Assembly: GCF_000004075.3 (NCBI RefSeq) | Contig: NC_026655.2 | Location: 5,208,001 to 5,272,000, forward strand | Direction of reading: 5' to 3' | DNA: 64,000 bases | From: Cucumis sativus | Lineage: Eukaryota > Streptophyta > Magnoliopsida > Cucurbitales > Cucurbitaceae | Notes under the pieces: model-generated | What the model was told of the DNA's origin: nothing | Databases searched by the model: none | What the model saw: the letters and a program-made list of their open reading frames with translations, nothing else | Shown here: piece by piece, positions 1-12,543 of the stretch | Numbering within the stretch: position 1 is the stretch's first letter | Layout of the letters: each line of letters starts with the position of its first letter | Position numbers and translations under genes: made by a program

Positions 1-81
1 TTTTCTTTTTTGGTAAAAAACGAAATAAAAATTAAAAAAAGAAAAGAAAAAAGAAAAAAAATAATAAAAGAAAAGAATTTC

Positions 82-1532
82 TCATGTATTAATAGAATTA
101 AAAAGGTCACACCTTCGTCGAACCTCCCCCTTTCTTCCCGTTTTAACGCCGTGAACACTGAGCTTCTCCATAGCGCGACCAAAGTCGTGAAAAAACGCCG
201 TTTGGTTAACAGCGTAAAGATCCACAAAGGGCTTCGTCCTTGGATCCTTATCGAGGGCGTTGTCAGTGGCCAGTAGGCCTAGGCCACGTGGAAGATTCTG
301 GTAGAACATATTGTCGAATTTGCCAGGTGTTATGACGTCGTTGAAAGCTGACATGGCGGTGTCTTTTTCGTAATTGGCACACATGGTCTTTAGCTTTTCG
401 GCGAATTTTGGGTATATGTCTGGGTCGGTGGGTGACGTGGGACTATGGTGGAAGAGTCGGTCGGTGAATTCCTTGCAGTGGGAGAAACCGATGGTGTGAC
501 CGCCGGAGAGGGCGACCAGTTCTTGGACGGTGAAGCCTCTTTCAACGAAGTAATCGATGAGTTTGTCCATTGTGAAGTTCACTGTTGGGAGGTTCCCTTC
601 CACATTGCCTGCTTTTGATATCATTCCGTCTTTTCTCCCCAATCGAACGTTGTAGAATGGTCCTCCCACCATCACTACTAGATCTCGAGTCGCCTAATTA
701 TTTGTCATTCATTATTCCAATTGTGTTAGTTTTTAGATAACTGCTATCAATGGTTGATCATACTGTTAGACTAATAACAATAATAAAAAGATCATAGATG
801 CATGCAACACCCAAATCTATCTTATACAATAATTAAGCGATGAGAACGAATGTAGTGTTGTGCGGATCCAATTTTCATTTTCTACATTATTTCATGTTCT
901 AACCATTGTCTATATCGTTACTTTTAGAAAAGATTGTTGCCTAAAAAAAACTAATAAAAGATTGCCTGATGTATGTTTTAGTGAAAACAATTCATATCAT
1001 TTACACTATTTATTATTAATGATAATTTTGAAAGAGGTGTGATGGGAAATATTATAACTTTGAAATGATATGATACGTAAGAAAAAGAAAATTAAGGCGT
1101 AGCTAGAAGGTTAATATATTAAGAAAACTATGATGATTGATTGACCTGTGCCAAGATGTCAGAACAAGACACAATGCCAGGGCATGCGAGTTCGAGGTTG
1201 GTCTTAGCATGGACGACGACATCGAAGGCGTCACCAGAAAGGGAGTGGTTGATTTCAGCCTCACGCTCAGCTTGGTTGAAGGAGTTGGAGGAAATGAGAA
1301 CGGAGGCATCACAACCATCAACCATACAGTCATGGAAGAAGAGGCGAAGGGTTCCTGCAGCGGTAACAGGACTGGTTATTTGTTTATTGGTGACAGTTTC
1401 ACGAATAATCTTCTCAAAGTCGGGACATGTTTTTTGGTAATAACCGAGGGAGAGTTTGGAATGAACAAGAGATGGGAAAGGGAGGATGATGGTAACGAGG
1501 AAAAGTAAAGGGAAAGGGAAAGGGAAAGCCAT
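82..1532 (-). CDS. Class III secretory peroxidase, PER31/41/65-like
   Basis: Two exons, 1532..1146 and 693..82, give 332 residues with an in-frame junction (DILAQ | ATRDL) and a 452-bp GT..AG intron. A signal peptide covers about residues 1-25. Seen in the sequence: the distal haem motif with R63 and H67 (LRLFFHDC), the structural VDGCDAS, and the proximal haem ligand H195 in ALSGGHTIGFSHC. The cysteines expected for the four disulfides appear to be present. The family oxidises phenolics with H2O2 in the cell wall or apoplast. The SGGHTIGFSHC variant, the short gene and the GPFYNVRLGRKDG stretch fit the PER31/41/65 subgroup. It diverges from the GASA gene across a 1.48-kb shared upstream region. 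The start is the first ATG before a clean signal peptide. The substrate cannot be read from sequence. Confidence 0.95.
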
Positions 1533-3010
1533 GGTGGGTTAGAGGGGAAAAGGAAGAGGAAAACTTAATGGCTTCCTCCTTATCTATTCCTCTATGGGGA
1601 AGCCTCTTCCAATGGAGGGCAATGAGGAATAAGAAGAGGAAGGAGGAAGCAATAATTAAAAAAAAACAAACATTCCTAAATTAATACATTAAGAAATTTT
1701 GGGATCTCCATCAATTTCTGTCCATTCGACAAAACACTTTTTTTGGGGTTTTCTGTTATAAATCCAATTCCAAATCAAACCATTACCTCTCTTTTTCTAA
1801 ATTCTATTTTCTACTGTTCTCTATTCTTCTTCCCACTTTTTTCTCTTTTCTCTACCTCCCATGCAAACTTTCTATATATACATATATATAATATATATAT
1901 TACATTTTTGCATGAATCTAATTCTTTTTAGGTTGTATTGTATAAAATGACAGATAGAATCATACTGCTTAATTGGTTAAAGTTACTTGCACCTATCTCT
2001 ATATTGATAAAATTTACATAGACTTGTCACTCGTCCATTAGTTTTGACCATAGTATCAAACCCCATAAGATAGCACATGAGTATTCAAAAACACTTCATA
2101 CAGTTTTACGTGATGTCCAATATATGCATTTGCATAGATGGGGAATTCAATTCCCAAGTAAAGTGGTTTCTGTAAGTTAGTTTCAGAAACTTTATTGTCG
2201 TTTTTATTAAGAACGAAAAGTAGTGGAAGACAGCTTTGTATGTTGGAGGTGGAAGCCTCTTCCAAGCTGGTTTCCATTTCAATATTACAAAATTCCCCTA
2301 AACCCTGATCATCTCTTCACTTTTATCCTTTCCATTTTTCTCCTCAATAATATAAATCACTGAAACTTAATCAAATTTCTTTGAAATGTTATTGTTTTCT
2401 TTTTATGAAAATTAGTTAAATGAATTCAAATAATTAAATAAAACTTATCAAAATAATAATAACTTATTTGGTGGATGAAATAAGATTTAAAATTTACACA
2501 ACTTGATAAAGGTGGTCATTTTAGTTTCCTAATTCCTCTAAACTTTTTTTCTATTTTTATCCTTAGAATAATAATAATCTTACACCATTTTATTTGTTCT
2601 TTTTATTAAAAAATAAATCATTTTTTTATTTTATTTAAAAAAATTCCAACCCAAAATCCTATATAAAGAACAACAAAATAATAAAATTGATGATAATATT
2701 TCTACCATTTGATTTTGACACATTTAATTGAGTGTTAAATTATGATGAGGTTGAAGATGCCATTTGGCTTGGGAGCAGGTTTGGAATCAGAGTAGTCAGT
2801 GGCACCCTTTTTTTCCTTTGTATTTTTGTATGTGTTGTCTCCCAAATATGTCCCCACCCCCCACAGCCTTTCCAGCTCAAGCATTCCCCATTTTTTTGAA
2901 ATTTACCCCCACAAATCATGTCCTTTTCTGGAATTTCACGCTTAGTCGTCTCTTTTCTCTTTATATGAATGATATTAGAGTATTAGTTGCAGAATTTATG
3001 AAAGGAAGCC
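1533..3010. promoter_or_regulatory. Shared upstream region of the divergent peroxidase and GASA genes
   Basis: This AT-rich 1.48 kb separates two divergently transcribed genes, so it must hold both promoters. A TATA-like ctttatatgaat lies near 2960, about 50 bp before the GASA start codon. Purine-rich sequence just after 1533 reads as a pyrimidine-rich 5' leader of the peroxidase on the minus strand. An AT dinucleotide-rich stretch sits at about 1871-1900. Short open frames here show no recognisable protein. Confidence 0.5.
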
Positions 3011-4373
3011 ATGGCAGTCCGTAAGTTCCTCCTCCTCCTCCTTCTTGGGGTCTTCGTTTTCCTCTGCCTTTCACAGGTAAAGCTTCTCTATTCCTACCTC
3101 TTCCTACTGATCTTCTGCCCTTCGCAACTTTTAGTAACTAATTGTTTTTTTGTTTTTGAATTTTGAATGAGTCTATTTTCCCTGGATTTCTTATGATGTA
3201 TTTGCATATTTCAAAGATCTAAGGTTTGAATGCTTAGCTAAATTTTAAATAAAAATATGTATGTATATTCTTTTAGATTTTAAGTTTTGTAGATAACAAG
3301 TAAGAAATTTAGTGGGAAAGATGTGTTTATTGCTTATTTTTTTAAAACTAAAGACAAACCATTTAAGGTATTGTTTCGTAGTTAATTGATTTTTTGATTT
3401 TAGTTTTTGAAAATCGAGTTTACAAATACCTCTTTTACATCTAAATCTCTCAAGTTTTCAGAAAACGAAGCTAAAATTTTAAAAATGACAGAAAAAAAAG
3501 TTTACTTAAAAGAAGGTGAAATAGTAGCATAGTTTAAATGTATTTTTTTTTTTTTTTTTTGACTAGGTTCAAATGGTTACTAAACACAACATAAATGAAA
3601 AAACTTGTTCTTATTTTTAATATTTAATTAGAAAAAAAAAAAACGATAGTTAGACAAGTATTGAAAAAAATCAATTACAATTTTCTTAAACTAAAAACCA
3701 AAAACATCCAATGGAATTTGTTTTATAAGTAGCTAGGAGAAGTATAATATAGTTTTGAAAACTTGTTTTTATCTCTAACGAAAAGTGTCGTATACAATAT
3801 GCAAAATTTTAATGGTGTGTCTAATAGAGGGAAGGTTGACCCATTCTAACATTTGAAAAGTAACAAAAAAAAATCTACCGAACATAAAAATTAAACATTT
3901 AAGATTCCATTGGAGTATATATATAGTAAACACACAATTGAAAGTTCATATTTACTAAGGTTATGTAGGACGTAACGCAGGTATCTTCCAATGGCTACGA
4001 AGAAGAAGGGATGAAGGAGATGGAATATGATGAAAAAATGATGAGAGGGGCAAACAGAAGGCTAATGCAATACATAGGTGAGAGAGAAAAATAGACACAC
4101 TGGTGGTTTTTTTTGTTTTTATAATTTATATGATGCGTTTATGGAAAAAATGAAAGCAAAACAAATTGGGAATTATATTATTACACAGATTGTGGAGGGC
4201 AATGCAGGCGTCGTTGCGGGGCGCACTCGAGGCCAAACCGATGCATAAGAGCGTGCGGGACATGCTGCCGGCGCTGCAGATGTGTGCCGCCGGGTACGTC
4301 AGGTAATCGCGAGATGTGTGGCACTTGCTACACGAGCATGACCACTCATGGGAACAGAACCAAGTGCCCTTAA
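3011..4373 (+). CDS. GASA/snakin-type gibberellin-regulated cysteine-rich peptide
   Basis: Three exons, 3011..3076, 3969..4077 and 4189..4373, encode 119 residues. Exon 1 is almost exactly the signal peptide (about 22 residues, with a run of seven leucines... valine/phenylalanine core). Exon 2 encodes an acidic, Glu/Met-rich spacer. Exon 3 encodes the mature GASA domain with the full set of 12 cysteines, including the CCRRCRCVPPGTSGN core and the KCP carboxyl end. The domain and the exon plan match GASA1/GASA11-type proteins, which are secreted and respond to gibberellin and other hormones in growth or defence. The ATG follows directly after a TATA-like element. The gene is entirely broken into short exons, so no long reading frame marks it. 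Function beyond the family is not deducible. Confidence 0.93.
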
Positions 4374-7300
4374 TTAGCTATACCCAAATGCATCATCAAC
4401 TAAACTACTACGTTTTTCGATCTTTTGAGTTAATTTTTCGTTTCCTTCTTCTTTGATGTATGTTTCGAATTGGTTGCAAAAATTTTCTTTATTGTTTTGT
4501 ATTTCCATGTTTATGCTTCCATTTACGTGCTTAGTTTTTTAAATTACATCTTGATCAGTACATCATATATTTCTGATTAATTAGGTGAAATTACTAATTG
4601 GGTCTTTAGTTTGAGAATTTTCTATGAAGGTGGAGGGATTTAGATTATAGTTTCTTTGAATGCTAACACATAATTATAGTTTAGTCTAACTATATCTTCA
4701 CTCTAATTTTTAGTTTCAAAGATTTATTATTTATCGTTTAGTTAAACTTTATAGAATTATTGTTCAATTATTTTTATTCACCATTTTCTAAATTTAATCA
4801 TTTTCTCCTATTTGCTATTGTTGATAATTTTTCTAAATTTAATATAGTTGCCAAATAAACAATATCATACCTAAGTAATAAATTATTTGTCTTTTATTTT
4901 TTCTTTTAATCTTTCCATTTAGATTTAGTTAGAGAAACGTGCGGATTTATAATTGATCACAAGTTTAATGGTTTATAATTAATTTTACCATTCCTTGATC
5001 CCAAACTAAATAATAAAAATAATGGTTGATGCAAAAATCAGAGAAAGAAAACAAATCTTTACTTTGAGTGAATTTTTACTTTTAGAAAATTTGCACACAT
5101 CTACCTTTATACAAATGTCTAAAGTAATTGAAGTTACCTCATATACCTTTATAAGTTACCTCATATACCTTTATACAAATGTCTAAAATAATTCAAGTTA
5201 CCTTTATACAAATGTCTAAAATAATTCAAGTTACCTCGTATGAAACTATAATTAACTATTTATAAATAGGTTAACTTTAGGTGTCCTCCAGTTCATTTTT
5301 GTAATGATAAATTGATCGGATTCTATGTGATTTTTTTTAGTTATATTCGAAAATTGGGCTCCTCCCTTGGCCCATCACGATCTTATCTTGGTCATGGGCT
5401 CAATTACTCTCTTTAGTATTTGTTAGATCTAAGTTTGGTTCAAAACTATTCCTTAACATTTCTCTTGAGAAACTAACATATTCCAGAAAATATCATTTTT
5501 CGTCATTTTTGGTGAAACAAATATTTGGTCAAACTTTAACAAAAAAAAATTTACTATATTAAAAGGAATTAGACCTTAGAGAGATGCCGATCCTAATAAT
5601 GAAAAAGGAGTAGTTGATAAAAGAGAATTGTTTCTTTAAAAGCAAGCAAAGGTCAAGTGGGATCCAATAGTAATGATATCATTTTATCATTTTATGGGAA
5701 TGGTTGTCAAATAATTTGTGCCTACTCCTATGCTATTATATGAAACCATTAACCCAAGTTGATATATATAAGAAACATATGCATATATAGGGTATTTATT
5801 TCCATTTTGTGGGATTTGATTGTATCATGAATGAATTCTCTATGAACCTTTAATGTGTAAATAAATTATATGGTCAAATCTTTGTGCACCAATTGATTCA
5901 TATTATTGCTATTATATAGGATATATTAGGGTTAACATGACCATTTTATAGGTACAAATTATTTGCTCTAGTCTATATGGACTTTAGCCAATTCTTTTTA
6001 TGATATGAATCAAAGTGCATCTCTTTTGGCAAATTCATCATTTTAACTTCTTTGACCTACTCCATTCTAAATAATTTCCTACTTAAAGCATTATGATAGA
6101 AAAAGAAAATCTCTTTCAAAAGTTCTCATTTTTATTGCTTTGGAAATTAAAAAAAAAAAAAGAAACTTGTATTGATTAATATTGTTAAAATAGCAAGTTT
6201 TAATATATACAACAAATTTCATATTTTTCAAACTTAAGTTGGAAGTAAATTTACTTTTTGACGTTTTTGTTCTTTTCAAATATTTCGATATAGATTATTT
6301 GAGATGTTGTTACTCACAATTATCTTACATTTTTAATTATTTGCTTTTGTTAAAACTATTGAATTAGGGACTTAGATTGCACTCATATCTTTAATATAAT
6401 CATATCTTTTGAACATCACTTCTTACGTACGTTCTATCCTCTTTCTTATACACAAACTAAGACTAAATTACAATTATTTATCGAGTAGCATATGCAATTT
6501 TTCCATTTGCAAGAGCTTCTAGACATACATATTACACATACAACATATACAATTAATAATGATTCAAGTGAAAAAAACTGCAAACAGATGAATGGTAGGA
6601 AGAAAGTATATTGGGTATTGTTTTTTGCTTTCACGCCACGTGTTACTAACATTTTAATTTCTATATCTATAAACGTTAAACGTTGAAGAACCACAATAAG
6701 TAAAATAAATGAAAACAAATGAATTTTGTATTCGAGGTGCTTAGCTAGGATAGGAACATGAATGAATACACATTAGTTAATTATTTTATATGTTACGAGA
6801 TGCTGCAAACTAAGCACATATTCAAAGAAGATCACAGTAAAACATGTAAAGATATAGTCATTGACAACCATCATAAAAACTAAACAACAACAAAAATCAA
6901 ATGTGTAATAATATGATTGAAAGAGAAATTTAATAAAATGATGATGAAATGTCGTGAATATGAATACAGGATGACTAGAGTAAGTCAAAATTTGTCCACA
7001 CACTTTGATGCATGATGAGGCCAAATAATGAATATTGAATTGAAAGTGTAAGCTTAGGTAGAAACAAAAGCAAAAGGGGCAGCATGTTTTTGCTTTGTGT
7101 ATTTGAAAAATGCATAGTGATTGGTAGTGATGGAGTGTGTTTTTGAGCATGCTTTGTGGCCATGCATGGCACAGAAAGACAAGCAAAAAGAGCAATGCAT
7201 TCTCTCTTTCTTTAACACCTTTGCTCCCTTCCACTCTCAATGGCCTCATGTGACTTATTGCAATCAATTCCTTTTCTTTTCTTTTCTTTTTGGGTCAAAA

Positions 7301-8732
7301 TCTCACCCTCTCTTTACATTATTATTTCATTTGCTTAAACAATCTCAAACATTACATGCCCCCACATTCATTCCACTTTTCCATTCCCTCTTGTCTCAAA
7401 TGTCCATCATAATCAAAACCAAACATTATATATGTCTTGTCTTACGTCACTCACCTTGAAGATCGATGTAAATTAAACATACTCTTTTATTCACTAATTA
7501 CTATTGACATGAAAAAATTATTCAATTTGATTGCTTTATTTCATTGTTGAATGTAGTAGAAGAGATGTGTACCTACAAGATTGCATCCTCAAAACCACTG
7601 CAATCCTCATCAACAACACCTTCCAAAGATTAAGTTAACCACTAGAATAGTTACGTAACATATCTTCATACTTATACCTCTTGAATGATTTGACTGAAAC
7701 TACCATAACATTTTTACACTGTTTGTGTTAGTACAACCAAACACTTTTGGAGGCTTCACTATCTTTTCCATGTCAAGGTTGCTCTTTCGCTCGACCATTA
7801 GAGCCTTTAGATCTTCACCAACTTATTTTTGGAGGCACTCTAAATTGTGATACCTTATGGATAATAGTTTGTTATATCTAGAAATATCGATCTTGAGATA
7901 ACGACACATGGGGTGAGTAGGGCCATGAAAAGAAATAAGATAGATTGATGAGGGGATGAGGGAGGGAGTGTGGGGTGGAAAAGGGGAAAAGTAACATTCT
8001 AAGATTTTCAAAGTGTAATTATGAATGTTGTGTTTTTAAAGTGAGAATAGAGAGGGAGGTTGGGTTGTCTATGTCCAACGTTGGCATTGGAATGGTCCCA
8101 TTGGTTTTCTTTGCCAAAAAGAAGGAACACCAAATTGAATGTTGGATATCAAATTATGATGTGACTCAATCTCAATCTCAATCTCATTTTATTCTTCTCT
8201 TTCTCAATTTGAATTTTACAACCCTTTTCTTTTCCTAATGTCTCTAAAAATTGTTCACGCTTCCTATTAAAGATTAGGTGCAACTTCTCTCATACAAACT
8301 TATAAAGTATTTCGTGATGCTTTTGAAGTTAAGTAAGTAATTGCGTTTAAGTAGCCTAAATCACCTTAATTGCCATAAAACTTCCAATTTTAAGATTGAA
8401 CCATATATTTATTTTCATCATTTTAGGATAAAAGAAAATAAAAATAGGAAATAATGCTAATCAACCACAAGAGGAAACAAGTAGGAATGGTTTGAATCTT
8501 CCAAAACCCAATTTCAATTCCTTAATATGAAATTCCAACTACAATATTTCATATTTCATCCATCTTTTGTTTTTCTTTTTATCTCTCCTTCTTTCTCTGT
8601 TCTGTTCTATAATTAACTACTCATTTTCTTATGCACAAATCTCACTCTAAAAACTCCCCCCAAAAGAAAAAAAAACCACAAATCTGTGTTCATTGAATCG
8701 TTATTATGTTCTTAGTCTCAAATATCAAATCC
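4374..8732. other. Gene-free interval between the GASA and PADRE genes
   Basis: About 4.4 kb of AT-rich DNA with no supported gene. It holds a tandem repeat (5103..5240), a cluster of GGGCT/GGCCCA motifs at about 5357-5402 of the kind seen in promoters or LTR-type repeats, and a 12-bp palindrome with an RY-type CATGCATG core at 7159..7170. A minus-strand open frame of 164 codons (6773..7267) has no conserved motif and a biased Phe/Tyr/His-rich composition, so I do not call it a gene. Confidence 0.6.
5103..5240. repeat. Short tandem repeat with a unit of about 33 bp
   Basis: Three copies of a unit that reads acctttatacaaatgtcta followed by an AAAATAATTCAAGTT-like half are visible, with a shorter interrupting element (acctcatat) between the first and second. 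The last two copies are near identical and directly adjacent. No gene overlaps it. Confidence 0.8.
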
Positions 8733-9452
8733 TCAACTTCCCCCTTCAGAAATGCTCTGCAGTGATGGCTGCCACCCTCTCGATTTCGCCGCCGTTGATA
8801 CTGTTGAATTGCATTTCTTCACTCTGTTTCTCTCATTCTTCATCCCCTGTAACAATTCAAAACATATATATTCAGATTCATTCCACCCATGAAAATAAAA
8901 TTTAATTTCAAAAGATAATGAGAGAAAAAAAAAACAACCCACCTGATTAATTTCCCCTTCAGATCCCTTCTCCGAGTTCCCCATTTTTCCTTCAAACTCC
9001 AACAAATTCCTCTTCTTTTTCGCTTCCTGTTTCGCTTTCAACCCCTGCAAAACATCTAACCCAACACCACCAATTTCAGAACCCGCTTGCCAAATCATAC
9101 AAACTCATTAAACAAAACGAAGAATTAAGGAATTGAACATACCTTGGGTTGTGACGAGTCGGTAAATTTGGCCGAGAACGAGGGAATCGGTAGGCTTCAG
9201 AAGCTTGATTCGGGTCAGCCGAACCGAGTTGAAATTTGTACTGTTGGTTTGAGTATCGTTATCACGACGACGATGGTGGGTGGATGTGGTTTCCGATTGG
9301 CAAACTTTTGTGGAGATGAGAAGAGCAACGTAATGGCCGGGATTTGTTTTCATGATCTCTCCGGCGTTTACCGGCCAGTAAAGTCTGTCGACTTTTCCAT
9401 TTGGGTGTTGGATTATTAGAGAAGCTGTGTCTATGGCTTGGCAATTTCCCAT
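8733..9452 (-). CDS. PADRE-domain (DUF4228) protein
   Basis: Three exons, 9452..9143, 9055..8943 and 8846..8733, encode 178 residues. The family hallmarks are all visible: the myristoylation-like MGNCQAIDTA start, HPNGKVDRLYWPV, the NPGHYVALL stretch, LVLGQIYRLVTTQ, and the carboxyl WQPSLQSISE signature. The exon 2 acceptor was chosen at TTAG before 9055 because it restores the family's TTQ-(E/D)V-x-x-GL-x-AK reading; a nearer CAG acceptor would break the frame. PADRE genes are plant-specific and many respond to pathogens, but no biochemical role is established. Gly2/Cys4 suggest membrane attachment by acylation (inference). A (GAA)n run at 9527..9549 lies in its presumed 5' leader. Confidence 0.93.
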
Positions 9453-10434
9453 GAGGTTCGTTTCTCTCTCTACTGGTAATCAGTTTTTTGTCTCTCTAAA
9501 CAAGTGGAAGCTACGGCGGCGAGGTCGAAGAAGAAGAAGAAGAAGAAGATTGAATTGGAGAGTGAATGGATGAAGCACCGACCTCTTTTATAGCATATCA
9601 TTTGCTTGAAACGGTCCGTTTTAGTTTCTATGGCTAATACGGTAATTTCATTAAAGGATAAATGCGGCTTTTCACTTTGAAAAGAAGAAAAAAACGTCTG
9701 CTCTTTTTTCCTTTTCTAGTAAGTAGTAATTAAAAGGTTAATTTAAAACAATCAAATAATTAATATTGAGAAAATTAGCTTTTTCATTTTTTTATTTATA
9801 GAAAATTAAGAATATTAGCATTTTTATTTAATACTTGAAATGGACAAAAACTTTATTGTTATTAATTTCTATTACTTCAATAGCCTATAGATTTAAGGGA
9901 ATAATTTGATTTTGATTTTGATTTTGATTCCATCAATTCAATAGGTAGATTTTCAAATTCATTAAATTACACTATAAGTGTTACAATTTATATCTTCCAT
10001 TTAACTTTTGATAATTTACAAGTTTAATGTGAAATTTTGTCATGATTTCCAAATTAATTATAAGATAGCTTCATGTACCAATACCATCATAAATTTTAAC
10101 CCATTTTTTTCTGGTAAATTTCTTCATCCATATCTAATCCATATTTATAATTAATTAAACATATAAGATTAAAAAATTAACTATTTACTACAAAAAAAAA
10201 AAAAACAATGGAGTTACACATTGTGTTTAATTAATTACCTTCACATTTTTACCCTTAGAGAGTTGACCAACTTCCTTTGTATGGATAAACATTAAATGCA
10301 CTATGTGACATCAATTATCTTACTTCTATGTTTTGCAATTCCCAAGCATAAGGGCATGGGATTTTCATGGCAAACATTTAACTCATTTATACTATTTAAT
10401 TTTAATTATTTCTTTTCATTTAAATTCGAATATT

Positions 10435-10540
10435 TTTTTTTTACAAATGTATGGTAATAAATGCTGGACGGAGATTTGAACCCAGACCTCTTGTCCACAG
10501 GAACATACAGCTCATGTTGGCAATTCGGATATATTCATCT
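10435..10540 (-). mobile_element. tRNA-derived SINE-like relic
   Basis: Read on the minus strand, the sequence carries a pol III B-box-like GGTTCAAATC and then, about 50 bases later, TTTGT followed by a ten-base A run. That order, a tRNA-like B box followed by a short unique part and an A tail, is typical of plant SINEs. I could not find a convincing A box in the right place, so this is either an old, 5'-decayed copy or a chance match. Confidence 0.35.
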
Positions 10541-10725
10541 ACCGTTTTTCTTTAATGTCTACAACAATTAGTGTCGAGAGATTCAAACCACAAATCTCAT
10601 AGTTACTATTACTATATAGCGTCAGTTGAATTAAAATTTTGTTGGCTTATTATCAAACTATACTTATTTTCATGACTGAACAAGAATAACATGAAAAAAA
10701 CTTCGATCATGGATAATAATCTAAT

Positions 10726-10813
10726 ATATAACAACATTTTAAAAAGTTGCAAATATGGCAAAATCTATCATCGATTTTGTTATAGTTACAATTTTTTAAA
10801 AGTTTTGTTATAT
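10726..10813. repeat. Foldback repeat, copy 1
   Basis: An imperfect inverted repeat: the left arm reads about atataacaacattttaaaa and runs to aaaatctatca, the right arm returns as tttgttatag to gttttgttatat. The arms flank a few bases around 10770. Two related copies occur at 15400 and 45828. It resembles a non-autonomous foldback or MITE-like element. No transposase is nearby. Confidence 0.5.
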
Positions 10814-10829
10814 CCATTAATGTTTTGAA

Positions 10830-10907
10830 TCTAATTAATATATTTATAAAATTAATATCCACTTTAATTCTAATTAATATATTTATAAAATTAATATCCA
10901 CTTTAAT
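10830..10907. repeat. 39-bp tandem duplication
   Basis: Two head-to-tail copies of a 39-base unit beginning ctaattaatatatttataaa are essentially identical (first copy from 10831, second from 10870). It directly follows a foldback-repeat copy. The near identity suggests a fairly recent slippage or duplication event. Confidence 0.85.
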
Positions 10908-12505
10908 CTATAACTTTCTTGTTTTATTACCTAATTTTTAATAAGTTTTTTTAGAAAAATCAAACTAGATCATAGAAAAGAAAAACTAAAAAGTTAGTGA
11001 AAATTAAATAAAACAAAATTATTATTGGACAAGGTGTTATCTATTTTTTAATTTAGGTATAGTTTATGTCTTTTATAATGTTTATCCATTCAAACTTCTA
11101 TACAAAGTCATTGAAGTTTTATTATTTTAAAAATTTTGTGGAAGAGAATATTATTATTAGTTAAATCATGTAACGTTTTAAAGTCTCAATTTCCCAAATT
11201 TATTTTGAGAGTGCTCAAATTTGTTTTTTCATCTTTTAGAGAAAAGGAATTCAATAGTATAAACTTTAAATGTATTTAATATGGTGTGTAATTTGATCCA
11301 ACTTTATCTCTAATTTTATATTAGTTTTGTTAATTAATTTGAATGGAATATTTTTAGAGGGAAAAAAAAAAAGATTATGAGAACCCCACTTAAACTTTTA
11401 TGACATGATTTCTATTACATTAAATATGAATTATAAGACCAAAATAAGAGTCAAAACGTATAAATTAAACTTTAATTTGTTTTAGTTGGTTTAGTCATGT
11501 GATGACAAATAAAAAAAAGTATATATTTCATATGATAATATTATATTGTCTATTATTTAAGTCTATGCTTGAAGTTGATTATAAATTAGGTCAACATGTT
11601 AGGTTCTTTTATTTTCAAAGACTATACATTTGAATCACCACCTTTTAGGTTAATTATATATTTCATTGTTCCTTTCATAATCTCTTTAGTTTTTGTATAT
11701 AATATAGTTTTTTAATACTATTAGAACAAAACCATGAATTTCTTTAGTTCGCTAATTCTTATCTAGATAATTATTCCATTTTGGCAAAATATTAGAATAA
11801 TAGCCGTCTCACCATCGATACCACATGTTAAAAAAAATTTCCACTACTATGACAATAATAATTAGAAAAATTGTATCAGATGACAATTTTTTAAAAAATA
11901 AAATTCATGTTGCGAACGAATATGACAAGTAATTAATTATATCATAAAACTATTAGAGGGTTATCAGGGCTATCAAAGAATTATTCGTTTTTTTTTTTTT
12001 TTTTTGGTATTTTTGCAATGACCTCTAATAATTAAGTAGAAAAGTTAAAATAAAACTATAAGACTATGAATACCTCGTATTACAAAGAAAACACTTTCTT
12101 AAAGCATTATTTATACATCTTATGTAACTAAGTTAACTACTATACCTAAACTTAAACTACTTAAAAATCGAGATATTGATTTGAATCTAATGGCACAATT
12201 AAGTTGTTTTATAGTCTTTAAAGCTGGATCGAACAACTAGTAATTGTAAAATGTTTTAAACTTAAACTAAAATCGTAATGGAAGAAGGTAATTTGATTTA
12301 AAAAGTGGATGTGTCCCTATGTATGAAAGAAAGGAAGAGGAAGAGAAAGTGATAGTAAGAAGGGGTGAAAAGGGGACCCATTGAATAGAGTTTGTAGCAA
12401 ACATTGGGAACCAACAAACAAACATTCATTAAGAAATATTTAATATCACAAAGTCCACTTAACCAACACATACTCACTTGTCTGATTTTATGTCTTCCCC
12501 ATAAT

Positions 12506-12543
12506 CTTCATCTTCTCTTCATCTCTTCATCTCTTCATCTCTT
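12506..12543. repeat. CTCTTCAT octanucleotide tandem repeat
   Basis: About four consecutive units of tcttcatc/ctcttcat form a pure pyrimidine-biased array. It looks like a leader or promoter microsatellite, but no coding sequence follows on either strand within a kilobase. Confidence 0.75.

Noticed and set aside
1137-1508. Plus-strand frames of 123 and 99 codons over the peroxidase first exon
   Set aside because: They are antisense shadows of a clear peroxidase exon and match no protein.
7159-7170. CATGCATG palindrome as a seed-specific RY promoter element
   Set aside because: No gene start lies nearby on either strand, so a promoter role cannot be supported.
6773-7267. 164-codon minus-strand frame
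   Set aside because: Biased composition, no motif and no splice context; it lies in AT-rich DNA where long chance frames rich in Phe, Tyr and Ile are common.
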